A stretch of DNA of 64,000 nucleotides from Stenogyne calaminthoides. Taxonomy: Eukaryota > Streptophyta > Magnoliopsida > Lamiales > Lamiaceae. How positions within the stretch are numbered: the first letter of the stretch is position 1; every line of letters begins with the position of its first letter. The notes beneath the pieces are model-generated. The model ran no database searches, had not been told where the DNA came from, and worked only from the letters and a program-made list of their open reading frames with translations. Shown one piece after another: positions 12,692-23,825 of this stretch. The stretch is from assembly GCA_037126765.1 (NCBI GenBank), contig JBBCBC010000024.1:19441554-19505553 (forward strand), written 5' to 3'. The position numbers were made by a program, and so were the translations under genes.

Positions 12692-12842
12692 ACCACATCA
12701 TCTCTTCACGGTCGGCTGAAAAAAACGTGTATTAATTTGCAACAACATCAAAGGTTGGACTTTTATACAATAATTTTGGTGGTCGTGATTAAATTGATAT
12801 TTGGTCTAAATGTCGTGTATTTATTTAGAATTAATAAATAAA
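12692..12842. mobile_element. Right arm of an inverted-repeat element, copy 1
   Basis: The reverse complement of this stretch matches 18564-18712 (caaatatcaatttaatcacg, caacctttgat and the ccgtgaagag area). In copy 1 the left arm is absent because the sequence is cut at about 12143 by the G1 LTR boundary. It is a non-coding foldback element remnant. Confidence 0.6.
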
Positions 12843-13263
12843 ATATACGGAATCTAAAAGTAAAAGTCTTGTATTTTTATAAAACATAAAAAAAATTAAA
12901 AGAATTTTTTTTTCTAAAAACAAAAAAAGAGAGGGAGAAAGAAAGAAGCCCTACCAATTTTGAAATCATCGAATGTCGACAGGAGTAGAGACAACGAAGA
13001 GTAAAGTGAGTCTGAGGGGAAAATAAAATAAAGTGAAAAAGAGGAGAAAAAGAATTAATTGATGGACAACATGTGAGTAATTAATTCATTATTTAGTGAA
13101 ATTAATTAGTGGTCATGTTGTCCGCTCCTTAGCTATAAGGATTTAAATCAAAATAGTCCTGTAACTTTGCACCTTTATTGAAAAGGTCCCGTATATATCA
13201 CATGTTTCAATTTAGTCTCATATGTTTTCAATTTGTGCCGATTTAGTTCCAAATCGCCGAAGA

Positions 13264-13376
13264 CCCGTCAAACTACCCAAAAACGACGTCGTTTTATGGT
13301 AAATTTCAGACCGAAATTAGGGGCGCGTGTATCACACGCCCCTAAAACGAAGTCGCTTTTGGGTAGTTTGACCGGT
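13264..13376. repeat. Hairpin within truncated foldback element, copy 1
   Basis: Inverted arms gtcaaactacccaaaaacga (13267-13286) and its near-complement in tcgcttttgggtagtttgac. The upstream part (13150-13260) has the 'tcctgtaactttgcacc' type of MITE arm, whose right partner is missing. The integrase fragment starts directly at the hairpin end. Confidence 0.6.
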
Positions 13377-13377
13377 T

Positions 13378-13886
13378 TCTCAAGACAGACAAAAGTCGTA
13401 CGCAGACAAACGACGCAAGGATCTGGAATTCGAGGTTGGAGATAAAGTATTCTTAAAGGTATCACCAACAAAGGGTGTCATCCATTTTGGAACACGGGGG
13501 AAGTTGAGACCAAGGTTTATAGGACCGTATGAGATTTTGGAACGAGTAGGTGAACTAGCCTATCGATTAGCTCTACCGCCGAAGCTCGATGGAGTACAAA
13601 ATGTGTTCCACATATCCATGCTTTGAAAATACGTACCTGATCCAAGCCACATCGTAAATCAGAAAACGATACAAATTGATAACCATTTGACGTATGAAGA
13701 AACATCAATAGCTATACATGATAGGAAAGTAAAGAAATTGCGAAATCGCAACATTATCTTAATTAAGGTGCAATGGAATAGGCGTGGTCAAGAGGAAGCG
13801 ATGTGGGAACGAGAAGACAAAATTTTAAATATCCAAACCTTCATTATCACGGTAAATAATTTCAAGGAAGAAATTTTTTGTAGTGG
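13378..13886 (+). pseudogene. Ty3/gypsy chromovirus integrase C-terminus, copy 1
   Basis: This is the last ~170 codons of pol. Reading from 13378 it gives RQKSYADKRRKDLEFEVGD, then VFLKVSPTKGV, the GPY/F module (FIGPYEILERVGELAYRL), and VFHISML followed by a stop in place of the usual Arg. It continues KYVPDPSHI, then a chromodomain-like tail (YEETSIAIHDRKVKKLRN, IILIKVQWNRRGQEEAMW). The GPY/F module binds DNA and the C-terminal chromodomain-like tail targets integration in this lineage (Tekay/Del type). The stop at about 13624 and a deletion near 13830 show it is dead. A purine tract and LTR follow directly. All earlier pol domains are absent. Confidence 0.85.
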
Positions 13887-13892
13887 GGAGGA

Positions 13893-13919
13893 TATAACAT
13901 CCCTAAATAATAATAGTAC

Positions 13920-13959
<40 letters not shown>

Positions 13960-16403
13960 GAAAAATAAATAAATAAAACAATAATAATAGAATACTTACC
14001 AATATTACTTACGTGTAAATGCTTGAATGTATACATATGGGAAAATATCTTAGATATATATTGAAATCTATGTAAATATAGGTAAATCATCAAACCCTGT
14101 AGCTGAGAGACAAGATTTACCGAAACATCCCGAACTACATCTTGATTCATGTTGAGATTAAAATATTTATAGCTAAACCTAGCATAGGCTATAGGATTAA
14201 TGATATTAGACTACATAAACTGCTATGAATAGGAGCTCTATCAGGAATAACACACACAAAGCCTACTGCAAGCTGCAAGCAGGTAAGCTTCCACAGGCAA
14301 ACTATTCATTCATAAATTACTCATACTCAAAAACTCAACTATCCTACTTAACCATTTGCCGTCATCACTTTTCGATAAGCCGATTATTCAACTTTTGACA
14401 TCCCTGTGATCCCCTCGTAGCATAGATCCTCGATATACCTTCGAATCGTACAATCAACCCTCTAATCACCGTGTAATTTATGTTAAAATTTAGCATTTTA
14501 ATCCGTCGGAAAACCGAAAAATTTCCAAAACTCTTCTTTCATTTTCTTTAAGCACTATTCAGTATTGTATAAAGGTTAGAGGAGCATTTTTACGTTGTAT
14601 TAGATAGTAAAAGGCATGAAAGGAGGTATATGTACCTCCGATGTCGGCGTCGTGTTGTGTAGATGGGTTATTGTTTCGAAAATATGAAAGAGTAGAGTAA
14701 CTGAGGTCGTTCATGGATAGTAGTGTTTATGGGAGTTAACATCTTGTCTTTGAGTCAAATAACGGAGAGGGATGGAGCCTCGCCGGAAAAACTGAAAATT
14801 TTCACGTTAAGAAAATATTACAGCGACTGCAACTGAAATTTTAAAAAATTTAATGTCTTATTTTGGGTCGAATTTTAGATGTAAACTGTTCCTTGTGTCG
14901 TGAGGATTCCAGCGGTATTTTCCGTTCGTCAATCGGAGTTGTGAAACTTCGGCAAGGGTCATTTTTTTGTTTGCTTGGAAGTAGAGGTGGTGTTAGAGAG
15001 AATTAGATGAATAGTAAGGATTAAATTGAAAACTTAAAAAAACTTCAATTAAGTCCTGGTCAATTAAAATTTTGTCAGTCAACTTTTTAGAATTTCAGTT
15101 TAGCCACTACATATATATTTAAATGCTCGTAAAATTTTCATTTTACATCCGATTCAACCCAAACAAGCGGGGCAAATGATCCTAAATTTAAAACCCTACA
15201 CGTTCAAACTAAAGATGAGCAGTGAATATTTCTGTAAAATTACAGTTTTACCCTTAGCCTTAATTGAGCCCTAAAAACTTCATTTTTCTTCCATTTAAAT
15301 ACAAATAATTTTCTATTAATTAAAAATTAATAAACAATTTTAATAATTACTTACATAATTTAAATAATCACTTTGTAGGTTTGGAAGGTCTGGAGAACTC
15401 GTAATTAATACGCCACATCACTTAAGGTGGAGATTTAACTTCAACTCTTTATTGAGTTTTAACAATGCAATTATTATAATTGCCTTATTAATATTTCATT
15501 ATGTTTTTAATATAATTAAGTCTGGCCTCGCCAGCATCATTACAATTATTTCTGTCAGTTTGGCTATGCCAACACGGATTCATTACTCTAAGTCTGGCAC
15601 AGCCAGCACCATTAAATTATGTTAAGTCTGGCATATCTAGCACCATTATATTATGTCAAGTCTGACCCAGCCAGCGCTATTATAATTATTTCAAAGTCTG
15701 GCCCAGCCAGCATCACTACAGTTACATTTCCGACAGTCTGGCTATGCCGACACGGATTCATTATAAGACTGGCCCAGCCAGCACCATTTACATTTCCGAT
15801 AGTTTGGCTCTACCAATGCGGAATCATTATACTCAGGCTTGTTCAACCAGCACCATTACTTAGGCCTCAGCCTACACAATTTATATTATTGACGTTTTGT
15901 TATTTAATTTGTGATTATGAAGTTACCTCACTGAGTGTTTTTCACACACTCACCCCAATTATTTTACCCTTTTCAGATCAAAAGTTTGACAAGGAAGGAT
16001 GATCCATGATGCTAAGGCCAAGAAATAAAAGAATAGAATTATAAAATTATTTAAGTTAATTTGCTTATTGTAATGCCAAAAGAATTCATACCATATTTTC
16101 ATATGGATATTATGAAATATTTAAATAAATTTTGCTGCACATTTACAATATTGTTGCTTAAATTTTTATTAAATATGGTTTCGAATTTTTTTTTATTAAA
16201 TATTAATTACGTGATAATTAATTTACTAAAATAAATAAATAGATAATAATAATAATAATAAAATAAAATTAAATATAATAAGAAATAAGGGATTAACACC
16301 TCGCTTTCTTGTCGAATTTTCGTGGATGCATTATTTCAATTGAGTAGTGTGTAATGAATAAATAATATTAATAACTAACTTAATTAAAAATCGGGGCGTT
16401 ACA
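13893..16403 (+). repeat. Gypsy LTR family G2, copy 1
   Basis: A 2.5 kb LTR directly after a purine tract (gtggggagga). It starts tataacatccc (degenerate TGTAACACCCC) and ends aaaaatcggggcgttaca. It opens with an (aat)n microsatellite (13906-13960), carries a minisatellite (15518-15865), and has a cactgagtgtttttcacaca phrase near 15931 followed by cacccca, typical of the end region of plant Tekay/Del LTRs. Reading frames inside it are low-complexity artefacts. Confidence 0.75.
15518..15865 (+). repeat. Minisatellite inside the G2 LTR
   Basis: About nine or ten degenerate repeats built on aagtctggcccagccagcac followed by attata-rich spacer, unit about 30-40 bp. A second variant reads gtctggctatgccgacacgg. 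The same array in fewer copies lies at 21961-22280. Confidence 0.8.
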
Positions 16404-16698
16404 TTAGTCCTTACACATACTTCCACCCTTGTTTACTACTTCTTAACCTTTTTAAATTTAAATTCTATGTTCATTACTTATTATATGTTTAATTGTAAAT
16501 AAAATCACAATTTTTTACTGAATTACAATCTAATTTAAATATTTGGATGATTGAAAATAAATTATCACATTTAAACATTGTTGTGAGTTAGGCTTGTGGG
16601 TGGTCCCCGTTGTGCCTGTTTCTCTTACCTGATAATCCTAGTACACTTTTAGTTATGTAAAATGAGGACAATTGGATTAAGGGGTATCTATATCGATT

Positions 16699-17572
16699 GG
16701 ACACGTCACATCCGAACACAAAAATGATTGTTTGTAAGTCTAACTTGCGACAATATTTAAAATTAATGATTTATTTACAATTATAAAATATATATAGTTT
16801 TAAATATTATTACTATATGTAAAATATATAAGAGAAAAATATCAAGAAATGGGGTATACAAGTGCATACCCATTGACACACATGGATCCACCTCTGTATA
16901 TAGATTCAATCTCATAACTTATTTTGTCGATGATTTACTCCCAATTTACATTCCAAGTTTGTTGGGAAATGCAAAACGTTTCTCGTTCGTTTCTCAACCA
17001 AAATTTACAAATAATATACCGATGGAATCGTATTTCAACGTAGAGCATTCCAATACAAAGAACATAACACAATTCATTCTTCGTAATTCGCGGTCAAACT
17101 ACACGAAAATTTTCAAAAAATTATTTAATTTTAAAAAACGGTGCGTCCAAAAATTAAGAAATTTTCCACATATGCTCATCAACTTATAACGCATCTTCAG
17201 TAAAAATTTCAAGCCCTAAAGCTGTAACTCCTTGAATCCAAAATATCGGCCCTTGCGGTTTTGACACTCTAAACTCAACCCAGTCGCCACTTAGTGACCG
17301 TAATACCTGATGTAACACCACGAAAATTTAAAGTCAGTTATATTTTTAAAACTTTCACAAGAGATTTTTTTTACCAATTAATATTTTAAAATTCAAAATT
17401 ATCTTTCAATATTTACAAAAGATATTTTTACCAAAAATGTTTCACTGAAACGTTTCAATAAAATAAATTGAATGTTTCAAAAATACACTAAATTTGCACG
17501 ATGCACCTAGTTAAGACCTACTCTTATTTAAAACTATATTGTAAATAATGTACGCAACTATAAAAAAAATCT
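16699..17572. repeat. X segment copy 2 plus truncated G1 LTR start
   Basis: Matches 7948-8760 and 23006-23820. The G1 LTR start is at 17311 (tgtaacaccacg), and only about 260 bp of LTR remain before unique sequence leading to the cysteine-rich peptide gene. The 76-aa frame at 16959-17189 overlies X and is not conserved. Confidence 0.75.
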
Positions 17573-17743
17573 TCAAATTGATTACTAATGTGGATATGAA
17601 TGATTTAATTAACCAATGTGTATATATGTTGGTTGCACGTTATATTTATTAATTATAAGGATGGGAAGATTTAAATATCAATCAACAAATTAAGGCTTTA
17701 TTTATTCAATTGAGAGTGGAGGAAGGTAGGGGTTGCCTTTGCC

Positions 17744-17751
17744 TATATAAA
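17744..17751 (+). promoter_or_regulatory. TATA box of the cysteine-rich peptide gene
   Basis: tatataaa 84 bp upstream of the start codon, in the sequence gcctatataaagagctg. With a usual ~30 bp spacing, transcription would begin around 17780, giving a 5' UTR of about 50 nt. This is inference from spacing. Confidence 0.65.
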
Positions 17752-17827
17752 GAGCTGAAAATATACAAGTTTGGTATACAAGCAAAAAACTTGAATAATC
17801 CATATATATATATCCACTTTGATCCAA

Positions 17828-18088
17828 ATGGCAATGAATAAGGTTGTTATTTTAGTAGCATTGATACTCATGTTTGAAGCAGCAGCAGTGTTGGGTCAAA
17901 TTGATTGTTGCAAAAAATGTGCTAGCGATCGCAGAGTGTGTATGCTGCAAATGGCTTGTAACCAGCTGAGTTATAGAGCTTTAATGCCATGCAGTGCACG
18001 ATGCAGGAATGCGGAAGTCAATTGTTTTCTAAATATCTGCGTTGATTGTCCCTTCTTACCCTTAAACTTAAGAGTTGATCTCCCATGA
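17828..18088 (+). CDS. Small secreted ten-cysteine peptide
   Basis: An intact single-exon gene of 86 codons. The first in-frame ATG is at 17828; translation from the TTG at 17819 would add only three residues, so ATG is preferred. Residues 1-23 (MAMNKVVILVALILMFEAAA onward) form a classic signal peptide with a hydrophobic core and likely cleavage before or after Gln24. The mature peptide of ~63 residues has ten cysteines spaced CC-x2-C-x6-C-x5-C-x10-C-x3-C-x6-C-x4-C-x2-C and a Pro/Leu-rich tail ending RVDLP. An even cysteine number and a signal peptide point to an extracellular, disulfide-stabilised peptide. The spacing is not that of defensins, snakins or lipid transfer proteins as I know them; thionin-like peptides are the loosest resemblance. 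Function is unknown. It has a TATA box upstream and repeats on both sides. A 3' fragment of a second copy lies at 57987-58146. Confidence 0.75.
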   Translation: MAMNKVVILVALILMFEAAAVLGQIDCCKKCASDRRVCMLQMACNQLSYRALMPCSARCRNAEVNCFLNICVDCPFLPLNLRVDLP

Positions 18089-18560
18089 ACCTCCATTATT
18101 TCACTCATTCACCCTTGAGCCTCCCCCTACTAATTCTCTTGCATCTCTTTTTTGTATTCAATTATATTTTCTCTTGCATCTCTTTTTTGTATTCAATTTC
18201 AGCTTCATTATGTAACCATTAATTGCATTTGCATGTAATTCCGTGTAATTTCTTTCTTCTTTGATTTCCTGGCTCAATCCATTATTTTTTATGTTAATGT
18301 AAACAATTTCCTTTTCGTTACCCTCTTCAAAATCTTATTGCTCTCGCTATTCTTCTTTACAAATTTAACTCTAACTAAATCATGAATTTATTATTTTAAA
18401 CCCCTGAGTTTAACTCACAAATTGTTTCATAACTTTAGTGCTATATATATAGACAGTGGCGGATCCAGAAATTCCAAACAGGATACGCACAAATATAGAC
18501 AATATTTATTTTTTAAAAATTAAAAACCATACAATTCAAAGTATAAAATAATTCCTAAAA
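18089..18560. other. 3' flank of the cysteine-rich peptide gene
   Basis: Holds a tandem duplication of about 37 bp (two copies of ctcttgcatctcttttttgt plus attcaatt, 18135-18200). A cagtggcggatcc phrase at about 18464 resembles the inverted ggatccgcctctg in the X segments. No further gene. Confidence 0.5.
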
Positions 18561-19350
18561 GGGTTAATTCTAAATAAATACATGACGTTTTGATCAAATA
18601 TCAATTTAATCACGACCTTTTAGATTATTATATTAAAGCCCAACCTTTGATATTAATGTTGCAAATCGATACACGTTTTTTTTCCTCCGGCCGTGAAGAG
18701 GTGACGTGGCTCACCGGAGCATGTGTATACTTGTCAGTTAGAATAATACATATTAAATAATATTTTTTAATAATTCCACATCATATTACACATCCTCTAT
18801 CATTAACACTTTTGAAATAAATTAAAACAAAAAATAATAATTAAAAGAAGTTAAAAGAACTACACATCAAATAAAAACAACAATTAAAATAAAATCAATC
18901 TCAAATTGCAAATAAAATTTCTATCCATTTCATAAAATTGATCGAATCTCAATAAACAATTCATAAATTTAGTTTAAGGAGGTGTTGAGTGAGTGGCAAT
19001 AGACAATAGGTGGATTGAAGGGGGGGAGAGAAATTGAGGGATTAAATTTAATTTTGTTTAATTTTGGAACATGGGAACATATTTCATTTTGAAAAATTGA
19101 CGGCGAGAATTAGTTTTTAAGGTTTGGAATTTGGATTTAAATAATTTATTTTAGTTTTTTAGATTTTATTTATTTTATTTTTATTTTGTTTTTAATTCAC
19201 CTTTTAAATATTTTTTATATTTATGATTTAGACATTTCATCCTACATGTAGTTTGACATAACAAAAATACTAGTTTAGGCGAGCCACATCATCTCTTCAC
19301 GGTTGGCAGAAAAAAGCGTGTATTAAATAAAATGTATTTATTTAAAATTA
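18561..19350. mobile_element. Inverted-repeat (foldback) element, copy 2
   Basis: Left arm 18561-18712 begins gggttaattctaaataaata. The right arm near 19262-19350 contains gagccacatcatctcttcac and a tatttatttaaaatta end. The two arms are inverted relative to each other, with part of the right arm deleted compared with copy 1. The interior (18857-19200) matches 12265-12650. No clean target duplication was found and there are no genes. Confidence 0.55.
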
Positions 19351-19785
19351 ATAAATAAAATATACGGAATCTAAAAGTTAAAGGCTTGTATTTTTATAAA
19401 ACATAAAAAAAATTAAAAGATTTTTTTTTTTCAAAAAACAACAAAAGAGAGGGAGAAAGAAAGAAGCCCTACCAATTTTGAAATCATCGAATGTCGACGG
19501 GAGTAGAGACAATGAAGAGTGAAGTGAGTCTGAGGGGAAAATGAAAGAAAGTGAAAAAGAGGAGAAAAAAAATTAATTGATGGACAACATGGGAGTAATT
19601 AATTCATTATTTAGTGAAATTAATTAGTGGTCATGTTGTCCGCTCCTTAGTTATAGGGATTTAAATCGAAATTGTCCTGTAACTTTGCACCTTTATTGAA
19701 AATGTCCCATATATATCATATATTTCAATTTAGTCCCGTATGTTTTCAATTTGTGCCGATTTAGTCTCAAATCGCCGGGGACCAG

Positions 19786-19895
19786 TCAAACTACCCAAAA
19801 ACGACATCGTTTTATGATAAATTCCAGACCGAAATTAGGGGTGTGTGTATCACACGCCCCTAAAACAACGTCATTTTTGGGTAGTTTGACCGGTT
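19786..19895. repeat. Hairpin within truncated foldback element, copy 2
   Basis: Same inverted arms as at 13264 (gtcaaactacccaaaaacga, then tttttgggtagtttgac), again ending exactly where the integrase fragment begins. The fragment junction therefore predates the block duplication. Confidence 0.6.
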
Positions 19896-20400
19896 TCTCA
19901 AGACAGACAAAAATCGTACGCGGACAAACTACGCAAGGATCTGGAATTCGAGGTTGGAGATAAAGTATTCTTAAAGGTATCACCAACAAAGGGTGTCATC
20001 TGTTTTGGAACACAGGGGAAGTTGAGACCAAGGTTTATAAGACCGTATGAGATTTTGGAACGAGTAGGTGAACTAACCAATCGATTAGCTCTATCGCCGG
20101 AGCTCGATGGAGTACACAACGTGTTCCACATATCCATGCTTCGAAAATACGTACCTGATCAGAGCCACATTGTAAATCAGAAAAAGTTATAAATTGATAA
20201 CCACTTGACGTATGAAGAAACCCCGATAGCTATACATGATAGGAAAGTAAAGAAATTGCGAAATCGTGGCATTGTCTTAATTAAGGTGCAATGGAATAGG
20301 CATGGTCAAGAGGAAGCGGCGTGGGAAGGAGAAGACGAAATTTTAGCAAAATATCCAAACCTTCATTATCACGGTAAATAATTTCGAGGACGAAATTTTT
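19896..20400 (+). pseudogene. Ty3/gypsy chromovirus integrase C-terminus, copy 2
   Basis: Same domain content as 13378-13886: DLEFEVGDKVFLKV, GPY/F-like FIRPYEILERVGEL (the Gly is changed to Arg), VFHISMLRKYVPDQSHI, then a stop near 20188. The chromodomain-like tail follows (YEETPIAIHDRKVKKLRN, VQWNRHGQEEAAWEGED, EILAKYPNLHYHG). This copy keeps the tail better than copy 1 and shows the true C-terminal form. It ends at a purine tract and the G2 LTR. It is non-functional because of the stop and the loss of everything upstream. Confidence 0.85.
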
Positions 20401-20414
20401 TGTAGTGAGGGAGG

Positions 20415-22398
20415 ATAAAACACCCCTAAATAATAGTAGTACTAATAATAATAATAATGAAAAATAAATAAATAAAATAATAATAATAGAATACTTACCA
20501 ATATTACTTACGTGTAAATGCTTGTATATATACATATGGGAAAATATTTGAGAAAAAAAAAATTCTGTAGCAATCTTGAGAGACAAAATTTACCGAAACT
20601 TCCCGAACTACATCTTGATTTTTTAACCACATGTTGAGATTAAAATATTTATAGCTAAACCTAGCATAGGCTATAGGATTAATGATATTAGACTACATAA
20701 ACTGCTATAAATAGGAGCTCTATCAGGTATATCACACACAAAGCCTACTGCAAGCAGGTAAGCTTCCACAGGCAAACTATTCATTTATAAATTTCTCATA
20801 CTCAAAAACTCAACCATCCTACTTAACCATTTGCCGTCATCACTTTCGATAAGCTGATTATTCAACTTTTGACATCCCTGTGATCCTCTCGTAGCATACA
20901 TCATCGATATACCTTCGAATCGTAGAACCGACCCTCTAATCACCGCGTAATTTATGTTAAAATTTAGCATTTTAATCAGTCGGAAAACTGAAAAATTTCC
21001 AAAACTCTTCTTTCATTTTCTTAAAGAACTATTCAATCATGTATAAAGGTTAGAGGAGCATTTTTACGTTGTATTAGATAGTAACAGGCATGAAAGGAGG
21101 TATATGTACCTCCGATGTCGGCGTCGTGTTGTGTAGATGGGTTATTGTTTCGAAAATATGAAAGAGTAGAGCAACTGAGGTCGTTCATGGATAGTAGTAC
21201 TGTTTATGGGGGTTAACGTCTTGTCTTTGAGTCAAATAACGGAGAGGGATGGAGCCTCGCCGGAAAAACTGAAAATTTTCACGTTAAGAAAATATTACAG
21301 CGACTGCAACTGAAATTTTCAAAAATTTAAAGTGTTATTTTGGGTCGAATTTTAGGTGTAAACTTTTCCTTGTGTCGTGAGGATTCCAACGGTGTTTTCC
21401 GTTAGTCAATCGGAGCTGTAAAACTCCGGCAAGGGTCATTTTGTTGTTTGCTTCGAAGTATAAGGGTTGTTAGAGAGAATTAGATGAATAGTTAGGATTA
21501 AATTGAAAACTTAAAAAAAACTTCAATTAAGTCCTGGTCAATTAAAATTTTGTCAGTCAACTTTTTAGAATTTCAGTTTAGCCCCTACATATTTAAATGC
21601 GCGTAAAATCTTCGTTTTACATCCTATTCAACCTAAACAAGCGGCAAATGATCCTAAATTTAAAATCATACACGTTGAAGCTAAAGACGAGCAGTGAATA
21701 TTTTTGTAAAATTATAATTTTACCCCTAACCTTCCATTTAAATACAAGTAATTTTCTATTAATTAGAAATTAATAAATAATTTTAATAATTACTTACATA
21801 ATTTAAATAAACACTTTGTAGGTTTGGAAGGTCCGGAGAACTCGTAATTAATACACCACATCACTTAAGGTGGGGATTTTACTTCAACTCTTTATTGAGT
21901 TTTAACAATACAATTGTTATAATTGCCTTATTAATATTTCATTATGTTTTTAATATAATTAAGTCTGGCCTCGCCAGCTTCATTACAATTATTTCCGTCA
22001 GTGATTCATTACTCTAAGTCTGGCATAGCCAGCACCATTATATTATGTTAAGTCTGGCACATCCAGCACCATTATATTATGTCAAGCCTGGCCCAGCCAA
22101 CGCTATTATAATTATTTCAAAGCCAGCATCACTATAGTTACATTTTCGACAGTCTGGCTATGCCGACACGGATTCATTATAAGACTGGCCCAACCAGCAC
22201 CATTTATATTTTCGATAGTTTGGCTCTGCCAATGCGGAATCATTATACTCAGTCTGGTTAAACCAGCACCATTACTTAGGCCTCAACCTACACAATTTAT
22301 ATTATTTACATTTTGTTATTTAATTTGTGCAATTATGAAGTTACCTCACTGAGTGTTTTTCACACACTCACCCCAATTATTTTACCCTTTTCAGATCA
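20415..22398 (+). repeat. Gypsy LTR family G2, copy 2 (3' truncated)
   Basis: Starts taaaacacccc after the purine tract and follows copy 1 up to ttttcagatca near 22398. It then switches to unrelated sequence with a small 'cactgttatgtataaaact' type repeat (22450-22510). The terminal ~400 bp including GGGGYGTTACA are missing. Confidence 0.7.
21961..22280 (+). repeat. Minisatellite inside G2 LTR copy 2
   Basis: The same aagtctggc...ccagcaccatta units as at 15518-15865, with at least one unit partly deleted, showing copy-number drift between the duplicates. Confidence 0.75.
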
Positions 22399-22580
22399 GA
22401 CAAAAACTTGTATAGACCTGTTTTATGCTATGAACTCGATTATTTAAGTATCACTGTTACATACAAAAACTCTCACTGTTATGTATAAAACTATCACTGT
22501 TATGAACAAAAACAATAAATGTTTAGAAAATGCTTTATATCCACCCTTGTTTACTACTTCCTAACCTTTTTAAATTTAAA

Positions 22581-22760
22581 GGGAGAAAAATATTCCACTA
22601 CAAAGTCACCCAAAAACTTACAACCAGATATAAAGTGCAGAAAATTTCTGCACTTTAGTTCAAATTTAAACTAAAGTGCCACGTACTTTAGTTCAAATTT
22701 CTGCACTTTGTATCTGGTTGTAATGGTTTACTCAATCTTGTATCTAGTTGCAATTTTTTC
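22581..22760. mobile_element. MITE-4, 180 bp, with empty site in the paralogous block
   Basis: Flanked by the 9-bp duplication aaatttaaa (22572-22580 and 22761-22769). The same flank occurs once, without the element, at 16454-16462. Ends are gggagaaaaatattcc and, in reverse, gaaaaaattgcaactagatac. The centre is strongly palindromic around tgcagaaaatttctgca and ctttagttcaaatt. No coding capacity. The 9-bp duplication suggests a Mutator-type source. Confidence 0.85.
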
Positions 22761-23005
22761 AAATTTAAATTCTATGTTCATTACTTATTATATGTTTAAT
22801 TATAAATAAAATCACAAATTTTTACTGAATTACAATCTAATCTAAATATTTGGATGATTGCAAATAAATTATCACATTTAAACATTGTTGTGAGTTAGGC
22901 TTGTGGGTGGTCCCCGTTTTGCCTGTTTATCTTATCTGATAATCCTAGTACACTTTTAGTTATGTAAAATGAGGACAATTGAATTAAGGGGTATCTATAT
23001 CGATT

Positions 23006-23820
23006 GGACATGTCATATCCGAACACAAAAATGATTGCTTGTAAGTCTAACTTGCGATATATTTATAATTAATTGTTATAAAATATATATAATTAAATAT
23101 TATTATTATATGTAAAATATATAAGTGAAAAATATCAAGAAATAGGGTATGCAAGTGCATACCCATTGACACATATGGATCCGCCTCTGTATATAGATTC
23201 AATATCTAATAACTTATTTTGTCGATGATTTACTCCCAATTTACATTCCAAGTTTGTTGGGAAATGCAAAACGTTTCTCATTCGTTTCTCAACATAAATT
23301 TACAAATAATATATCGATGGAATCGTATCTCGACGTAGAGCAATCCAATACAAAGAACATAACACAATTCATTCTGTACTATTCGTAATTCGCGGTCAAA
23401 CTTCACAAAAAATTTTAAAAAATTATTTAATGTAATTCACAAACGGTGCGTCCAAAAATTAAGAAATTTTCCAGATATGCTCCTCAACGTATAACGCATC
23501 TTCAGTAAAAATTTCAAGCCCAAAATCTGTAACTCCTCGAATCCAAAATATCGGCCCTTGCGGTTTTGACACTCTAAACTCAACCAGGTCGCCACTTAGT
23601 GACCGTAACACCTGATGTAACACCCCGAAAATTTAAAGTCAGTTATATTTTTAAAACTTTCACACGAGATTTTTTTTACCAATTAATATTTTAAGAATTC
23701 AAATTTATCTTTCAATATTTACATAAGATATTTTTACCAACATTATTTCACTGAAACTTTTCAATAAAATAAATTGAATGTTTCAAAAATACACAAAATT
23801 TGCACGATACACTAAACGTT
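23006..23820. repeat. X segment copy 3 plus truncated G1 LTR start
   Basis: Third copy of X, with the G1 LTR start at 23616 (tgtaacaccccg) and about 200 bp of LTR. It runs directly into block D. Confidence 0.75.
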
Positions 23821-23825
23821 TCAAT

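Larger units (their letters stand above)
12265..17520. repeat. Duplicated block, copy 1
   Basis: About 5.25 kb that aligns in order and orientation with 18857-23815. Contents are the remaining right part of an inverted-repeat element (to about 12842), a hairpin-bearing foldback (13138-13377), a chromovirus integrase tail (13378-13886), a complete G2 LTR (13893-16403), and the X segment with the start of a G1 LTR (17311 onward). Non-LTR flanks are included in the similarity, so this looks like duplication of a compound locus. Confidence 0.8.
18857..23815. repeat. Duplicated block, copy 2
   Basis: Aligns with 12265-17520 in the same orientation. Differences include an extra MITE (22581-22760), a 3'-truncated G2 LTR, fewer minisatellite units and an intact Arg codon in the integrase tail where copy 1 has a stop. 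It lies downstream of the cysteine-rich peptide gene while copy 1 lies upstream. Confidence 0.8.

Noticed and set aside
13687..14150. Opposing frames with poly-Asn or poly-Leu runs
   Set aside because: Produced by the (aat)n microsatellite at the start of the G2 LTR; only the integrase tail part on the plus strand is real.
15518..15865. Regularly spaced repeats that could suggest a CRISPR array
   Set aside because: Plant nuclear context, degenerate repeats with repetitive spacers, inside an LTR; a minisatellite.
15619..16002. 127-codon frame
   Set aside because: Translation of a minisatellite inside the G2 LTR; repetitive and not maintained in copy 2.
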